Origin: JAEUKA01 sp035340095
GTDB lineage: Bacteria; Myxococcota_A; Polyangia; Palsa-1104; JAEUJZ01
Direction: 5' to 3'
Assembly (NCBI GenBank): GCA_035340095.1
Contig: DAORGN010000002.1
Coordinates: forward strand, 1-64,000
Length of the DNA stretch: 64,000 bases
The notes under the pieces were generated by a model, which saw nothing but the letters and a program-made list of their open reading frames with translations, did no database searches and had not been told where the DNA came from. Positions 1 through 8,603 of the stretch are shown in pieces; the first letter of the stretch is position 1, and each line of letters begins with the position of its first letter. The translations under genes were made by a program, and so were the position numbers.

Positions 1-708
1 TTCATTGTTCGCGCCCGTGATGCAGCGGGAAACATCGACAAAAACACGATTGAAGTCACTGCCACGACGCCGGTTCCTGACACAACGGCACCAACCTTTG
101 GCGGGGTGACGGGCGCTACGGTGGCTGGCAACACCATCACGCTCAGCTGGACGGCGGCCACCGACAACGTGTCGCAGGCCGCGAACATCGTGTACAAGAT
201 TTATCAAGCGACGACGATGGGCGGCGAAAACTACACGACCGCAAACTATACGTCGCCTGCCGGTGCGACCTCGTTTGCTGTGAAGGACTTGACGCCAAAC
301 ACCACGTACTATTTCGTGGTGCGCGCGCAAGATGAAGCCGGCAACGCATCGACCAACACCCAGGAAAAGAGCGGCATGGCGCTGACGCCGACGTTTTCGG
401 GTCAGGTGGGACCGCTGCTCTCCACCAACTGCGCGGGTTGTCATTCAGGCGGATCTCCGTCGGGAATGCTCGATTTGAGCAGCGGCAAAGCGTATGCGGC
501 GATGGTCGGCGTAAACAGCTCGGGCTGCGTAAGCGTCAAGCGCGTCGCTGCAAGCTCTGCTGCAAACAGCTATGTCGTGGGCAAGCTAAACGGCACCGCA
601 GTCGCCGGGTGTTTTGTTGGATCGAAGATGCCACCCGGTGGCGGTCTCAGCACGGCGCAGATCGCCACGGTGTCGGCTTGGATAAACGCCGGCGCGCTCA
701 ACAACTAG
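1..708 (+). CDS. FN3-domain protein with C-terminal c-type heme domain (5' truncated)
   Basis: The reading frame is open from base 1, so the gene begins outside the window; the first in-window GTG (106) is not the start. The visible 235 residues hold the end of one fibronectin type III repeat and one complete repeat (Pro/Thr-rich linker, then the typical TTYYFVVRAQDEAGN F/G-strand motif near residues 102-116). A C-terminal cytochrome c-like domain follows, with heme motif CAGCH at about residues 144-148 and a KMPPGG distal-Met motif about 65 residues later. The final IATVSAWINAGA helix is typical of small c-type domains fused to surface proteins. It is probably exported, with a role in extracytoplasmic electron transfer or surface binding; the substrate is unknown. 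Confidence 0.8.
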   Translation, partial: FIVRARDAAGNIDKNTIEVTATTPVPDTTAPTFGGVTGATVAGNTITLSWTAATDNVSQAANIVYKIYQATTMGGENYTTANYTSPAGATSFAVKDLTPNTTYYFVVRAQDEAGNASTNTQEKSGMALTPTFSGQVGPLLSTNCAGCHSGGSPSGMLDLSSGKAYAAMVGVNSSGCVSVKRVAASSAANSYVVGKLNGTAVAGCFVGSKMPPGGGLSTAQIATVSAWINAGALNN

Positions 709-728
709 GGCTGCGAACACGAGGCAAT

Positions 729-1289
729 ATGAGGAATCCCAGAGACTCTTTTTGTTCCTACTGCGGCACCGAGTTTTTGCGACCGCTCCGCTATCCGCGC
801 AAGTGTCAAAACCCAGGCTGCGGGGCAGAGACGTATGCAAATCCGATTCCGGTGGCGCTTCTGCTTTTGCCGGTTTTGCACAAGGAACGGATGGGTCTTT
901 TGGTGGTGCGGCGTGCGATTGAACCGCAGCTTGGCAAGCTGGCGCTCGTCGGTGGATTTGTCGAAGAGTACGAAACGTGGCAGCAAGGTGCAGCGCGCGA
1001 AGCCAAAGAGGAAGCCGGTGTGACGGTCGATCCGAACACCCTTGCCCCCTACTTTTTTTCTAGCACCGAACCGCGTCCCAATCGGGTGCTGCTGTTCGCG
1101 CTCGGTCAGCCGATAAGCTCTGCTTCGCTGCCCTCGTTTGTGCCGAATCATGAAGTGTCCGAGCGCGGCCTGATTTTCGGAACGCAGGGACTTGCACCGC
1201 TGTTTGCGTTTCACTTGCACCTGCTGGCGTCGGCGCGATTCTTCGACGAAAAAGGATCAAACGGTCCGCACCAGTTCCTGCGTCTGTAG
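729..1289 (+). CDS. Nudix hydrolase with N-terminal zinc ribbon
   Basis: This 186-residue protein starts at ATG 729, 20 bases after the previous stop. The longer open frame back to 438 lies over the upstream gene and is rejected. A zinc ribbon is formed by C9, C12, C26 and C31. The Nudix box at residues 76-98 fits GX5EX7REXXEEXG exactly (GFVEEYE...REAKEEAGV), so Mg-dependent pyrophosphohydrolase activity on a nucleoside diphosphate-X substrate is expected. The ribbon-plus-Nudix order resembles NADH pyrophosphatase-like and related housecleaning Nudix proteins, but the SQPWPFPxS specificity motif of NudC is not seen, so the substrate is left open. Confidence 0.88.
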   Translation: MRNPRDSFCSYCGTEFLRPLRYPRKCQNPGCGAETYANPIPVALLLLPVLHKERMGLLVVRRAIEPQLGKLALVGGFVEEYETWQQGAAREAKEEAGVTVDPNTLAPYFFSSTEPRPNRVLLFALGQPISSASLPSFVPNHEVSERGLIFGTQGLAPLFAFHLHLLASARFFDEKGSNGPHQFLRL

Positions 1290-1374
1290 CCGCTTTTTCG
1301 GGTGCTTCCTTTCGTCCGCACGTTTCCTCTTTGTCGGCTGTTTCCCCGGAGCTTTTCTCGCGTAAAGTAAAGAC

Positions 1375-2559
1375 ATGTCGGCGCTGTCTGTATCGGTACA
1401 CGGATCCATTTCCGAGCTTCAGAAAGAGGCATGGAATGCACTGCTTACCGATTCCGACAATCCGTTTGTGCGGTATGAATTTCTGGCTGCGCTCGAACAG
1501 AGCGGCTGTGTCTGTCCGGAAACAAGCTGGACGCCGTGCCACTTTGCCATCCGACGGGGAAACACGCTCTGCGCAGTCGTGCCGGCGTACATCAAAGATG
1601 GCAGTGATGGCGACTTCAGCCGAGATTGGGAATGGGCCGGCGCAGCGCAGCGGGCGGGCATTCCGTACTATCCCAAGCTGGTGTTAGGAATTCCTTTTAC
1701 GCCCGTTTGTGGTCGGCGAGTTTTGCATCCGGAAGGACTTCCCCCGCATGAAATCAGTGATCTGTTTTCCTGTGTGATCGCGACCGCAAAACAGATCATG
1801 AAGCGCTTTTCTTTGGGCGCCATCCAGGTGCTGTTTCCTCCCGCAGATCAGCAGGAGCTGTTCGTCGCACATGGGCTGATTCCGCGGATCGACTTTCAGT
1901 ATCATTTTTTCAATCCGGGCTACCGCGATCGGGACGAATTTGATGCGCGCTTTTCTTCCAAGCGGCGCAACATCCTCAAGCGCGAACGGAGTGCTCCGGA
2001 AAGCCAGGGAATCCAAATCCGCACGCTGCGGGCAGAACAGCTTTTGCGCGATCCGGTTCACTATGCAAAGCTTGCGCATGCGCTGCACCGCTCGACGGTG
2101 GACAAGCTGGTGTGGGGGCGGCGCTGGCTCAATGAAGCGTTCTATGTGCAGCTCTTTTCGACGTTGCTTGCACCGCTGGAACTGGTGATTGCACAGTCGC
2201 AAGGGGACATCATCGCGGGCGCGTTCAACGTCGCTTCGCAGCGTCGCTTGTTTGGACGGTATTGGGGCTGTTTTCGCGAGCTGCCCTTTTTGCACTTCAA
2301 CGTCTGTCTGTACCACAGCATCGACGAGTGCATCGCGCGCAAGACCCTGGTATTTGAAGGCGGCGCTGGCGGAGAACACAAGATCGCGCGCGGTTTTGAG
2401 CCCACCGAAACACATAGCGCGCACGCATATGCCGATCCATCTTTTCACGCCGCCCTTGCGCGTCATGTGAAAACAGAGAGTGAAAACCGCCGTCAAGCGA
2501 TTGCCGCGTGGCGAAAAAACGATGCGGTCTTAAAACCGTTGGTTCCGTCGATTCCCTGA
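1375..2559 (+). CDS. DUF482/GNAT-like peptidoglycan-biosynthesis-type acyltransferase
   Basis: This 394-residue protein matches in length and layout the COG3146/DUF482 family, which has a FemAB/GNAT-like fold. Typical features are the central RRNILKRER segment (about 200-208), the LVIAQSQGDIIAGAFN beta-strand region (about 262-277), the RYWGC motif and the C-terminal PTETHSAHAYADPSFHAAL motif. Members are predicted N-acyltransferases; some are associated with cell-wall or aminoacyl-transfer roles, and the substrate is not established. The ATG at 1375 has only a weak purine-rich ribosome site. The dicarboxylate symporter gene starts 16 bases downstream, so the two may be cotranscribed. Confidence 0.8.
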   Translation: MSALSVSVHGSISELQKEAWNALLTDSDNPFVRYEFLAALEQSGCVCPETSWTPCHFAIRRGNTLCAVVPAYIKDGSDGDFSRDWEWAGAAQRAGIPYYPKLVLGIPFTPVCGRRVLHPEGLPPHEISDLFSCVIATAKQIMKRFSLGAIQVLFPPADQQELFVAHGLIPRIDFQYHFFNPGYRDRDEFDARFSSKRRNILKRERSAPESQGIQIRTLRAEQLLRDPVHYAKLAHALHRSTVDKLVWGRRWLNEAFYVQLFSTLLAPLELVIAQSQGDIIAGAFNVASQRRLFGRYWGCFRELPFLHFNVCLYHSIDECIARKTLVFEGGAGGEHKIARGFEPTETHSAHAYADPSFHAALARHVKTESENRRQAIAAWRKNDAVLKPLVPSIP

Positions 2560-2575
2560 CGTATCGTCCCCCCTT

Positions 2576-3787
2576 GTGAGCCTTCTTCGCGCCTACGGTT
2601 TTTCGCTGCTTTTGCTTCTGTCGATTGCAATCGGCCTTGTGATTGGACAGGGCGCGCCTGCATGGGCTCTGCGACTGCGGCCACTTGGTGATCTGTTTTT
2701 GAACCTTGTCTTTATGCTGATTGTGCCGCTGACTTTTTTCACGGTGTCCGCAAGTCTTGGCGCATCCCCAAGTGGGCGGCGCTTGACCAAAATCTCGACG
2801 GTGATGCTGCTCGTGTTTTTGGCCACGAGTGTGATTGCGGCGGTTTGGGGACTTGGGTTTATGTACGTGGTTCATCCTACGCCGGGGGCAGACATCGTGC
2901 TGGGCCGATCGAGCGTGCCCTTGCCTCCGGCGCCGGATTTTCTGTCGCAGCTTGTTGCGACGTGTACCACTTCGGATTTTCCGCAGCTTGTGTCCCGCAA
3001 GTCGATGTTGCCGCTTCTGCTGTTTGCAGTCGGCGTTGGTCTTGCGGCTCGCTCCGTCGGGGAACCCGCGCTTCCGTTTGTGCGTGTGCTGCAGGGGGGA
3101 TCCGCCGTATTCATCCGTTTGTTTGATGCAGTGATGTATGTCGCGCCGATCGGTCTGTTGTCTTTTTTTGCGGCAACCGTGGTGGACACTGGATCGCAGC
3201 TCGCGAGTGCATACCTGCGGGTGTTCTGGGTCTATGGCGTGGTTTCGCTGCTCTACTTTGGCGTTGGTTTTTCGTTTTATGCGTATCTGGCGGGTGGTTG
3301 GGAATCGGTGCGGCGTCTGTGGTCGCAGATGCTTAGGCCGTCGCTGACTGCGCTGGGAACCTGTTCTTCGATGGCGACCATGCCGGTCAATTTGGAAGCT
3401 TCGCGCGACATGGGAATTCCCAAAGATGTCTGCGATGTCGTGATTCCGGTCGGCGCGGTGTTACACAAAGACGGATCGGTGATTGGGGGCGTGCTCAAAG
3501 TGCTGTTCGCACTGAGTCTGTTTCATCTTCCGCTTACGCCAGGGCGGCTCCTTATGGTGATAGGAATCGCAATCCTCGTCGGTGTGGTGATGGGGGCGAT
3601 TCCCAGCGGCGGAATGATGGGAGAGCTTCTCATTCTCTCTGCATTTGGATTCCCACCCGAAACGCTGCCGCTCTTGGCGGTGATCAGCATCCTGATTGAT
3701 CCGCTGGCGACACTCCTAAACGCGACCGGAGACAACGTCGCCGCGATGCTTACCGCCCGCCTTGTCCCAAAGGAACAGCCAGACTAG
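2576..3787 (+). CDS. Dicarboxylate/amino acid:cation symporter (DAACS family)
   Basis: This 403-residue integral membrane protein uses a GTG start. It shows the GltP/DctA family pattern: eight or so hydrophobic segments, the Ser-rich hairpin region (TCSSMATMPVNLEASRDMG, about residues 262-280), the PVGAVLHKDGSVIGG loop (about 291-305) and the C-terminal DPLATLLNATGDN motif that carries substrate- and cation-binding residues. It should import C4-dicarboxylates or acidic amino acids with Na+ or H+ across the inner membrane. The stop codon overlaps the convergent ureohydrolase gene by four bases. Confidence 0.9.
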   Translation: MSLLRAYGFSLLLLLSIAIGLVIGQGAPAWALRLRPLGDLFLNLVFMLIVPLTFFTVSASLGASPSGRRLTKISTVMLLVFLATSVIAAVWGLGFMYVVHPTPGADIVLGRSSVPLPPAPDFLSQLVATCTTSDFPQLVSRKSMLPLLLFAVGVGLAARSVGEPALPFVRVLQGGSAVFIRLFDAVMYVAPIGLLSFFAATVVDTGSQLASAYLRVFWVYGVVSLLYFGVGFSFYAYLAGGWESVRRLWSQMLRPSLTALGTCSSMATMPVNLEASRDMGIPKDVCDVVIPVGAVLHKDGSVIGGVLKVLFALSLFHLPLTPGRLLMVIGIAILVGVVMGAIPSGGMMGELLILSAFGFPPETLPLLAVISILIDPLATLLNATGDNVAAMLTARLVPKEQPD

Positions 3788-4833
3788 CTGTGCGGATGGC
3801 TCTGCGCGGCGAGCAGACAGAGCCGGAACAGGAGCCGGGCCCCGACGATGGCATCCCACTCTGCATTGCCCGACACTTCGACCAGATCAAAGCCAATCAC
3901 CTGTCGTCCGCTGTCCACCACCATGTCGAGCAGGAACACCGCTTCATCCCAGGTAAGACCACCCGGCACCGGCGTTCCGGTTTCTGGACACAGCGCGGGG
4001 TCCAGGCCGTCGATGTCAAAGCTTACGTACACCTGCTGCGGCAGCGTATCGACGATGTGCTGACAGGTGCGGGCCCACGGCTCGCCATGGAAATTCCGTT
4101 TGCGCAGACCACGCATCGGGAAAAAGCTCACGCGATCGCCGGCTTCACGAATCGTCTCTTCTTCTTCGTCGCAGTAATCGCGGATTCCGACCTGCGTGAG
4201 CTTGCTGACATGTGGCAGATGCAGCACGTTTTCCATGATCGATGCGTGCGAATACTGGAAGCCTTCGTATCCGCGTCGCAGATCCGCATGCGCATCAATA
4301 TGAAGTACGCCAAATGACTCATATCGGGTCGCCAGTGCGCGAATCAGACCGAGCGGCACAGAGTGATCACCACCGAGCACGCCCACTGTCTTGCCGAGCG
4401 AAAGGTGCGCTTGCGCTTGTCGTTCCAGCCAGTCGTTTAGCTCACTTGACGCCGCGTTGACTTCGCCCTGGTGCAAAAGCAGATCCGGATCATCACCGGC
4501 CACGCCTTGTTCCAGTCGTGCGATGCACTTTTGCGCCAGTTGTCGCAGCTTGGCGTTGCGCTTTTGCCACGCTTTGTCTTCCGGCAGCATGTAAAACCCA
4601 GCGCGCCAGCCGTCGGGCCACACCGGATCAAACAGATCCACCTGGGTTGATGCTTCCAGGATCGCCTGCGGGCCTTTGGCGGTTCCGGTTCGATACGACA
4701 CCGTGACTTCCCACGGCACCGGAATCACCACCACTTGGCTGTTTTCATAGTCGAACGGCAGACCAAACAGCTTGCCGTTTTTGACGCCCACATCGCTCGG
4801 GCTGAAGGTCTTGTGTGAATCGCTCTTGCTCAT
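3784..4833 (-). CDS. Agmatinase/arginase-family ureohydrolase
   Basis: The 349-residue protein carries the three manganese-site motifs of ureohydrolases: GGDHS (154-158), DAHAD (180-184) and SFDID followed by GLDP (271-278). Substrates of the family are agmatine, arginine, formiminoglutamate or guanidino acids. The N-terminal segment (residues 1-60) is longer than in many agmatinases, so the precise substrate is not assigned; agmatinase (speB-like) is the commonest annotation for this type. It is the last gene of a five-gene minus-strand run starting at 8484; YggS ends 18 bases upstream. Confidence 0.85.
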   Translation of the reverse strand: MSKSDSHKTFSPSDVGVKNGKLFGLPFDYENSQVVVIPVPWEVTVSYRTGTAKGPQAILEASTQVDLFDPVWPDGWRAGFYMLPEDKAWQKRNAKLRQLAQKCIARLEQGVAGDDPDLLLHQGEVNAASSELNDWLERQAQAHLSLGKTVGVLGGDHSVPLGLIRALATRYESFGVLHIDAHADLRRGYEGFQYSHASIMENVLHLPHVSKLTQVGIRDYCDEEEETIREAGDRVSFFPMRGLRKRNFHGEPWARTCQHIVDTLPQQVYVSFDIDGLDPALCPETGTPVPGGLTWDEAVFLLDMVVDSGRQVIGFDLVEVSGNAEWDAIVGARLLFRLCLLAAQSHPHS

Positions 4834-4851
4834 GCCGGTTTTGATTATCGG

Positions 4852-5538
4852 TCAGGGGGATGGTCGCGAGCCAAAGATCGATCGACCGACGCGGACAATC
4901 GTCGCGCCTTCCTCGATCGCCACTTCATAGTCTGCGGTGGTGCCCATCGACAGCTCGGAAAGACCGAGCGACTCGGCGAGCGTGCGCAGCTTGGCAAAGT
5001 ACGGGCGGTTGTCTTCCGGCGTCCACGGCAAAGGTGGTTCCGGCTGCGGCGGCATCGTCATAAGCCCGGTCAGGCGCAGACCCGGCAGCTTGCGAATCTT
5101 TTCGCAAAACGGGGAAAGCGCAGACTGCGCGATTCCGCTCTTGCTGTCTTCGCCGGCGACGTTCACTTCGATAAGTACATCTATGGGCGGGCCTTGGCGA
5201 CGACAGCTCAGCTCCTCGGCGATCGCCAGGCTGCACAGCGCGTGAAACACCGACGCTGACTTTGCGACGTATTTGACCTTGTTGCGCTGAAGCGTTCCTA
5301 TCGCATGCCAGCGCAGCGTCGGCAGATCAGCAAGCTCGCTGGCTTTGTCGCGCAGCTCTTGGGCATAGTTTTCGCCAAAGTCGCGCTGGCCCGCCGCATA
5401 CGCCGCTCGGATGAGCGTCGACGGTTGCAGCTTGGACACCGCGAGCAGCGTGACGTCTTTAGGGCTGCGCCCGGCGCGCTGACAAGCGGCAGCAATCTTG
5501 GCGTGTACCTCTGCGAGGTGTTGGGCGATGTCCGTCAC
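4852..5538 (-). CDS. yggS: YggS/PLPBP family pyridoxal phosphate homeostasis protein
   Basis: This 228-residue TIM-barrel protein of the PROSC/YggS family has a GTG start. The PLP-binding lysine is K36 in the LLAVSKLQP motif. Other family signatures are the FGENYAQEL segment, the WHAIGTLQRNK motif (H and Q/N near the phosphate) and the C-terminal LSMGTTADYEVAIEEGAT with RVGRSIFG. It binds PLP and controls vitamin B6 and amino-acid homeostasis rather than catalysing a reaction. The SMG(M/T)(S/T)xD motif has T for S, a conservative change. It lies 21 bases after the MlaF-like ATPase gene, in the same run. Confidence 0.93.
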   Translation of the reverse strand: MTDIAQHLAEVHAKIAAACQRAGRSPKDVTLLAVSKLQPSTLIRAAYAAGQRDFGENYAQELRDKASELADLPTLRWHAIGTLQRNKVKYVAKSASVFHALCSLAIAEELSCRRQGPPIDVLIEVNVAGEDSKSGIAQSALSPFCEKIRKLPGLRLTGLMTMPPQPEPPLPWTPEDNRPYFAKLRTLAESLGLSELSMGTTADYEVAIEEGATIVRVGRSIFGSRPSP

Positions 5539-5559
5539 GGTCTGGCTCGTCTTTGCCGG

Positions 5560-6312
5560 TCAAAAGCCCGGCGTTTCCATCGGTCCTTGGCTGTGGCCGC
5601 TGACAAACTGGCGCACCACGGGATCGTCGGTGTTGCGGAACTCATCGGGCGTGCCGAGCAGGTGAACGCGGCCTTGGTAGAGCAGGGCGATCCGATCGGC
5701 GATCGAAAATATGCTGGTCAGATCGTGCGAAACAACCACCGACGTCACGCCTCGGCTGCGGCTGAGCCGACGGATCAGCGCATCGACGCGACGCGCGCTC
5801 ACTGGATCGAGCCCCGTCGTCGGTTCGTCGAACAAAAGATAGTCAGGCTTTAGCGTCAGCGCGCGCGCAATGGCCACCCGCTTGCGCATTCCGTCGGACA
5901 GGAGCGCCGGAAGCTGATCGGCAAACTCGCCCATGTGAACTTCGTCGAGAAACTCAAGCGCGGCTTTGCGAGCTGCGGTGTCCGACATCTGCTGGTGCTT
6001 GCGCAGCGGCAGCGCCACATTGTCGACGACCGACATCGAGTCAAACAGCGTCGAGCTTTGGAACACCATCGCGCAGCGACGGCGGATTCGGTAAAGCTCG
6101 TGTTCGGACAGCTTGTCGATGCGTTCCCCGTCGAGCCAGATTTCGCCGCGATCGACCCGCAAAAGACCGATGACGTGCTTTATCGCAACCGATTTGCCGA
6201 CGCCGGATGCCCCGATCAGAAACAGGATCTCGCGGTCTTTGACATGCAGCGTCAGACCGCGCAGGACGGCCTGGCTTCCGAACGACTTTTCGACCGAACG
6301 GAACTCCAGCAC
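5560..6312 (-). CDS. ABC transporter ATP-binding protein, MlaF-like
   Basis: This 250-residue ATPase has a GTG start 2 bases after the glgA stop. The Walker A motif GASGVGKS is at 34-41, the signature LSDGM at 138-142, Walker B YLLFDEP at 158-164, and the switch His lies in VVVSHD. The PTTGLDPVSARRVDALI and LFDSMSVVDNV segments resemble the MlaF/Ttg2A family that powers phospholipid transport between outer and inner membrane. No MlaE permease or MlaD MCE protein lies beside it, so the partner must be encoded elsewhere or the function differs. Confidence 0.88.
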   Translation of the reverse strand: MLEFRSVEKSFGSQAVLRGLTLHVKDREILFLIGASGVGKSVAIKHVIGLLRVDRGEIWLDGERIDKLSEHELYRIRRRCAMVFQSSTLFDSMSVVDNVALPLRKHQQMSDTAARKAALEFLDEVHMGEFADQLPALLSDGMRKRVAIARALTLKPDYLLFDEPTTGLDPVSARRVDALIRRLSRSRGVTSVVVSHDLTSIFSIADRIALLYQGRVHLLGTPDEFRNTDDPVVRQFVSGHSQGPMETPGF

Positions 6313-6314
6313 GG

Positions 6315-7826
6315 CTACTTGCCGCTCTGCGCCTGCCGGTAGACGTTGAGATACGCACGCGCCGACGCCGCCCAGCCGAAATCCGCCCGCATCGCCCGTT
6401 TTTGCAGCCCCAGGAAGCTCTGCTCATCGCTGTGGTAGGCAGAAAGTGCGCGGCGAACGGCATGGCCCAGTGCTGCGACCGAAAACGGCTGGAACGTAAA
6501 GCCGGTGCCGCTGCGCGAGCGCGCATCAAAGTCGACGACGGTGTCATAAAGACCGCCGGTCGCGCGGACAATCGGCACCGTCGCATAGCGCATGCTGTAA
6601 ATCTGGTTTAAGCCGCACGGCTCGAATCGCGACGGCATCACGAAAAAGTCCGATCCGGCTTCGATGCGGTGCGCCAAGCCTTCGTCAAACGCCAGCCGCA
6701 CTGCCAGTCGCGTCGGAAACCGCTCGGACAGCATGCGCAGCCGCTGTTCAAACGCCGGGTCGCCTTGCCCAAGCAGCACAAACTGGAACTCGGTGCGCTG
6801 CGTCAGCTCGGACTCCAGCCACTCAATCAGCAGGTCGATGCCTTTTTGGTCGGTCAGCCGCGAGATCGTCGCAAGCAGCGGCGTTCGTGGGCGCAGGGGC
6901 AAAGACAGCTCGCGCTGAAGTTCGGCTTTGCAGCGGGCTTTTCCGACGAGATCGGCAGCGAACGCATCTTCCGAAAGGGCGTCCAGCTCTGCCGCCGGCT
7001 TGCCAAATCGGGCCGGCAGCGCGCCGTCAGACCACGGGCTCCAGCGATCGTAGTCGACGCCGTTTAGGATGCCGCTCAAGCGGGCACTGCGCGCTCGCAT
7101 CACACCGTCGAGACCGTAGCCAAACTCGGGCGTCGCAATCTCCTCCGCGTAGCGCGGGCTCACCGTTGTCAACCGATCGGCAAGCTGGAGTCCGGCTTTG
7201 ATGAAAGACGCTTGGCCGTAAAACTCGATGCCGTCGGGCGTGAGCAGATCGTCGCGCACGCCCAGGTGGCGCGCTTCGGCAAGCGAAAACAGCCCTTGGA
7301 ACATCAGGTTGTGGACCGTGAATACCGTCGCTGGTGGCGTATCCCAATCTGCCTTTTGCGCGTAATACACCGCGAGGCCGGCCTGCCAGTCGTGGGCGTG
7401 AATCACATCGGGACGAGGCGTCAGCTCTTTGGCCAGACAGATCGCCGCTTGCGACAAAAGCGCAAAGCGCAGCGCATTGTCGGGATAGCCTTCGCCGGGA
7501 TTGCCTGGCGGGCCATAGACACCGGGGCGATCGGCAAACAGCGGATGGTCGATGAGATACACCATCACTTGCGGACCGGGACCGGGCAGGCGACCTTCGT
7601 AAAGGCCGACTTCAAATGACTGGCCACCGACGGAAACCGCCAGCTTGCGGAGCCGCTTGGCCAGACCGTGCTGCTGCGGATCAATGGATCCATAACGCGC
7701 CGAGACGACCGTCACCCGACCCGCACCTTGTTGGGCCAGCGCTTTTGGCAGGGCCCACAGCACATCCCCAAGTCCGCCAGTCTTCGAAAAGGGCGCGACT
7801 TCCGACGCTACATGCAGAACATTCAT
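6315..7826 (-). CDS. glgA: Glycogen synthase (ADP-glucose type, GT5)
   Basis: The ATG at 7826 gives 503 residues beginning MNVLHVASEVAPFSKTGGLG, the normal N-terminus of GlgA. The open frame extends to 7910, but those 28 residues have no family match and overlap the upstream gene. KTGGLGDV (15-22) is the nucleotide-sugar-binding motif. The central HAHDWQAG and HNLMFQG motifs and the C-terminal RFEPCGLNQIYSMRYATVP (E of the EX7E pair) are intact. It makes alpha-1,4-glucan from ADP-glucose (or UDP-glucose). The upstream gene ends 22 bases away, and an AAGGG ribosome site lies about 12 bases upstream of the start. Confidence 0.93.
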   Translation of the reverse strand: MNVLHVASEVAPFSKTGGLGDVLWALPKALAQQGAGRVTVVSARYGSIDPQQHGLAKRLRKLAVSVGGQSFEVGLYEGRLPGPGPQVMVYLIDHPLFADRPGVYGPPGNPGEGYPDNALRFALLSQAAICLAKELTPRPDVIHAHDWQAGLAVYYAQKADWDTPPATVFTVHNLMFQGLFSLAEARHLGVRDDLLTPDGIEFYGQASFIKAGLQLADRLTTVSPRYAEEIATPEFGYGLDGVMRARSARLSGILNGVDYDRWSPWSDGALPARFGKPAAELDALSEDAFAADLVGKARCKAELQRELSLPLRPRTPLLATISRLTDQKGIDLLIEWLESELTQRTEFQFVLLGQGDPAFEQRLRMLSERFPTRLAVRLAFDEGLAHRIEAGSDFFVMPSRFEPCGLNQIYSMRYATVPIVRATGGLYDTVVDFDARSRSGTGFTFQPFSVAALGHAVRRALSAYHSDEQSFLGLQKRAMRADFGWAASARAYLNVYRQAQSGK

Positions 7827-7848
7827 CAGCAAAAACCCTTGTCGAGCG

Positions 7849-8484
7849 TTACGCGCCGCGCAGATGACCAAGTGCCGAAACGATGCCACTCGGCATCGCG
7901 CGCAGGCCAATCACCAACATGTCGTCCTCGGTGGCAAACTCGCGAATCGTCAGGATTTCCGACACCGCTGCGACGACTCGTTTGGCCATCGCGTTTGTCT
8001 TCAGCTTCGGAAGCTGGATCAGATCGAGCACGAACTCATCCCCCGCTGCCGACAGAATGACCTGCGGTCGGAACGGCAAAAACGCCAGCATGTCGCCCGG
8101 TTTGGACAGGTCCATCATCATCAGCATCGCGGCCATCGGGCTGTCGGCTGGCGGTTTGACCTGAAGTTCACGGATGCGGAGGTTCACCCGAATGCTCTCC
8201 GCGGAAAGCTGCACACCGTCGACGGATACCACCGCCGAAACAAACAGCGCCGTTCCCATCACATTGAACGTCGCCGAAAAGCGCACACCCGGTGGCACCG
8301 CGACGAGCGACAGATCCTCGGGCAGCTTGCCCCGCGAGAGCTTTCCAAGCAGCCACGTCACCGCGTCCATCGGCAAACCGAAACGGAACCGCGTGGCGTT
8401 CACGGCACTGCGCAAGAGATAGTCGGGCTTTGAAACCAAGTAGGCAAAAGCTTGCTGGATCTCTTGTAGGGTGATCACTTTCAT
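7849..8484 (-). CDS. Conserved hypothetical protein, 211 aa
   Basis: No family is recognised. The protein is soluble-looking, with an N-terminal helix (ITLQEIQQAFAYLVSKP), a central region rich in short beta strands (GVRFSATFNVMGTALFVSAVVSVDGVQ), and a C-terminal helix-strand segment ending in MPSGIVSALGHLRGA. There is no signal peptide and no clear transmembrane segment. The central strands resemble a lipid- or membrane-associated beta fold, but this is only an impression. It starts the run hypothetical-glgA-ATPase-yggS-ureohydrolase and is probably translated as the first gene of that operon. Confidence 0.75.
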   Translation of the reverse strand: MKVITLQEIQQAFAYLVSKPDYLLRSAVNATRFRFGLPMDAVTWLLGKLSRGKLPEDLSLVAVPPGVRFSATFNVMGTALFVSAVVSVDGVQLSAESIRVNLRIRELQVKPPADSPMAAMLMMMDLSKPGDMLAFLPFRPQVILSAAGDEFVLDLIQLPKLKTNAMAKRVVAAVSEILTIREFATEDDMLVIGLRAMPSGIVSALGHLRGA

Positions 8485-8603
8485 GCTCCGTAAGCTAGCC
8501 CAACCGGGCTTGGGTTGTCACGACGGATAACGCAGGATTGGCTGGTCGTTTGTGCCCGCGAACCGGGCGGCGCAAGTGCGGTCGGAATGGGGCAGTGTGC
8601 GGC

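Noticed and set aside
438..728. N-terminal extension of the Nudix gene
   Set aside because: It overlaps the cytochrome domain of the upstream gene; the ATG at 729 gives a normal zinc-ribbon start.
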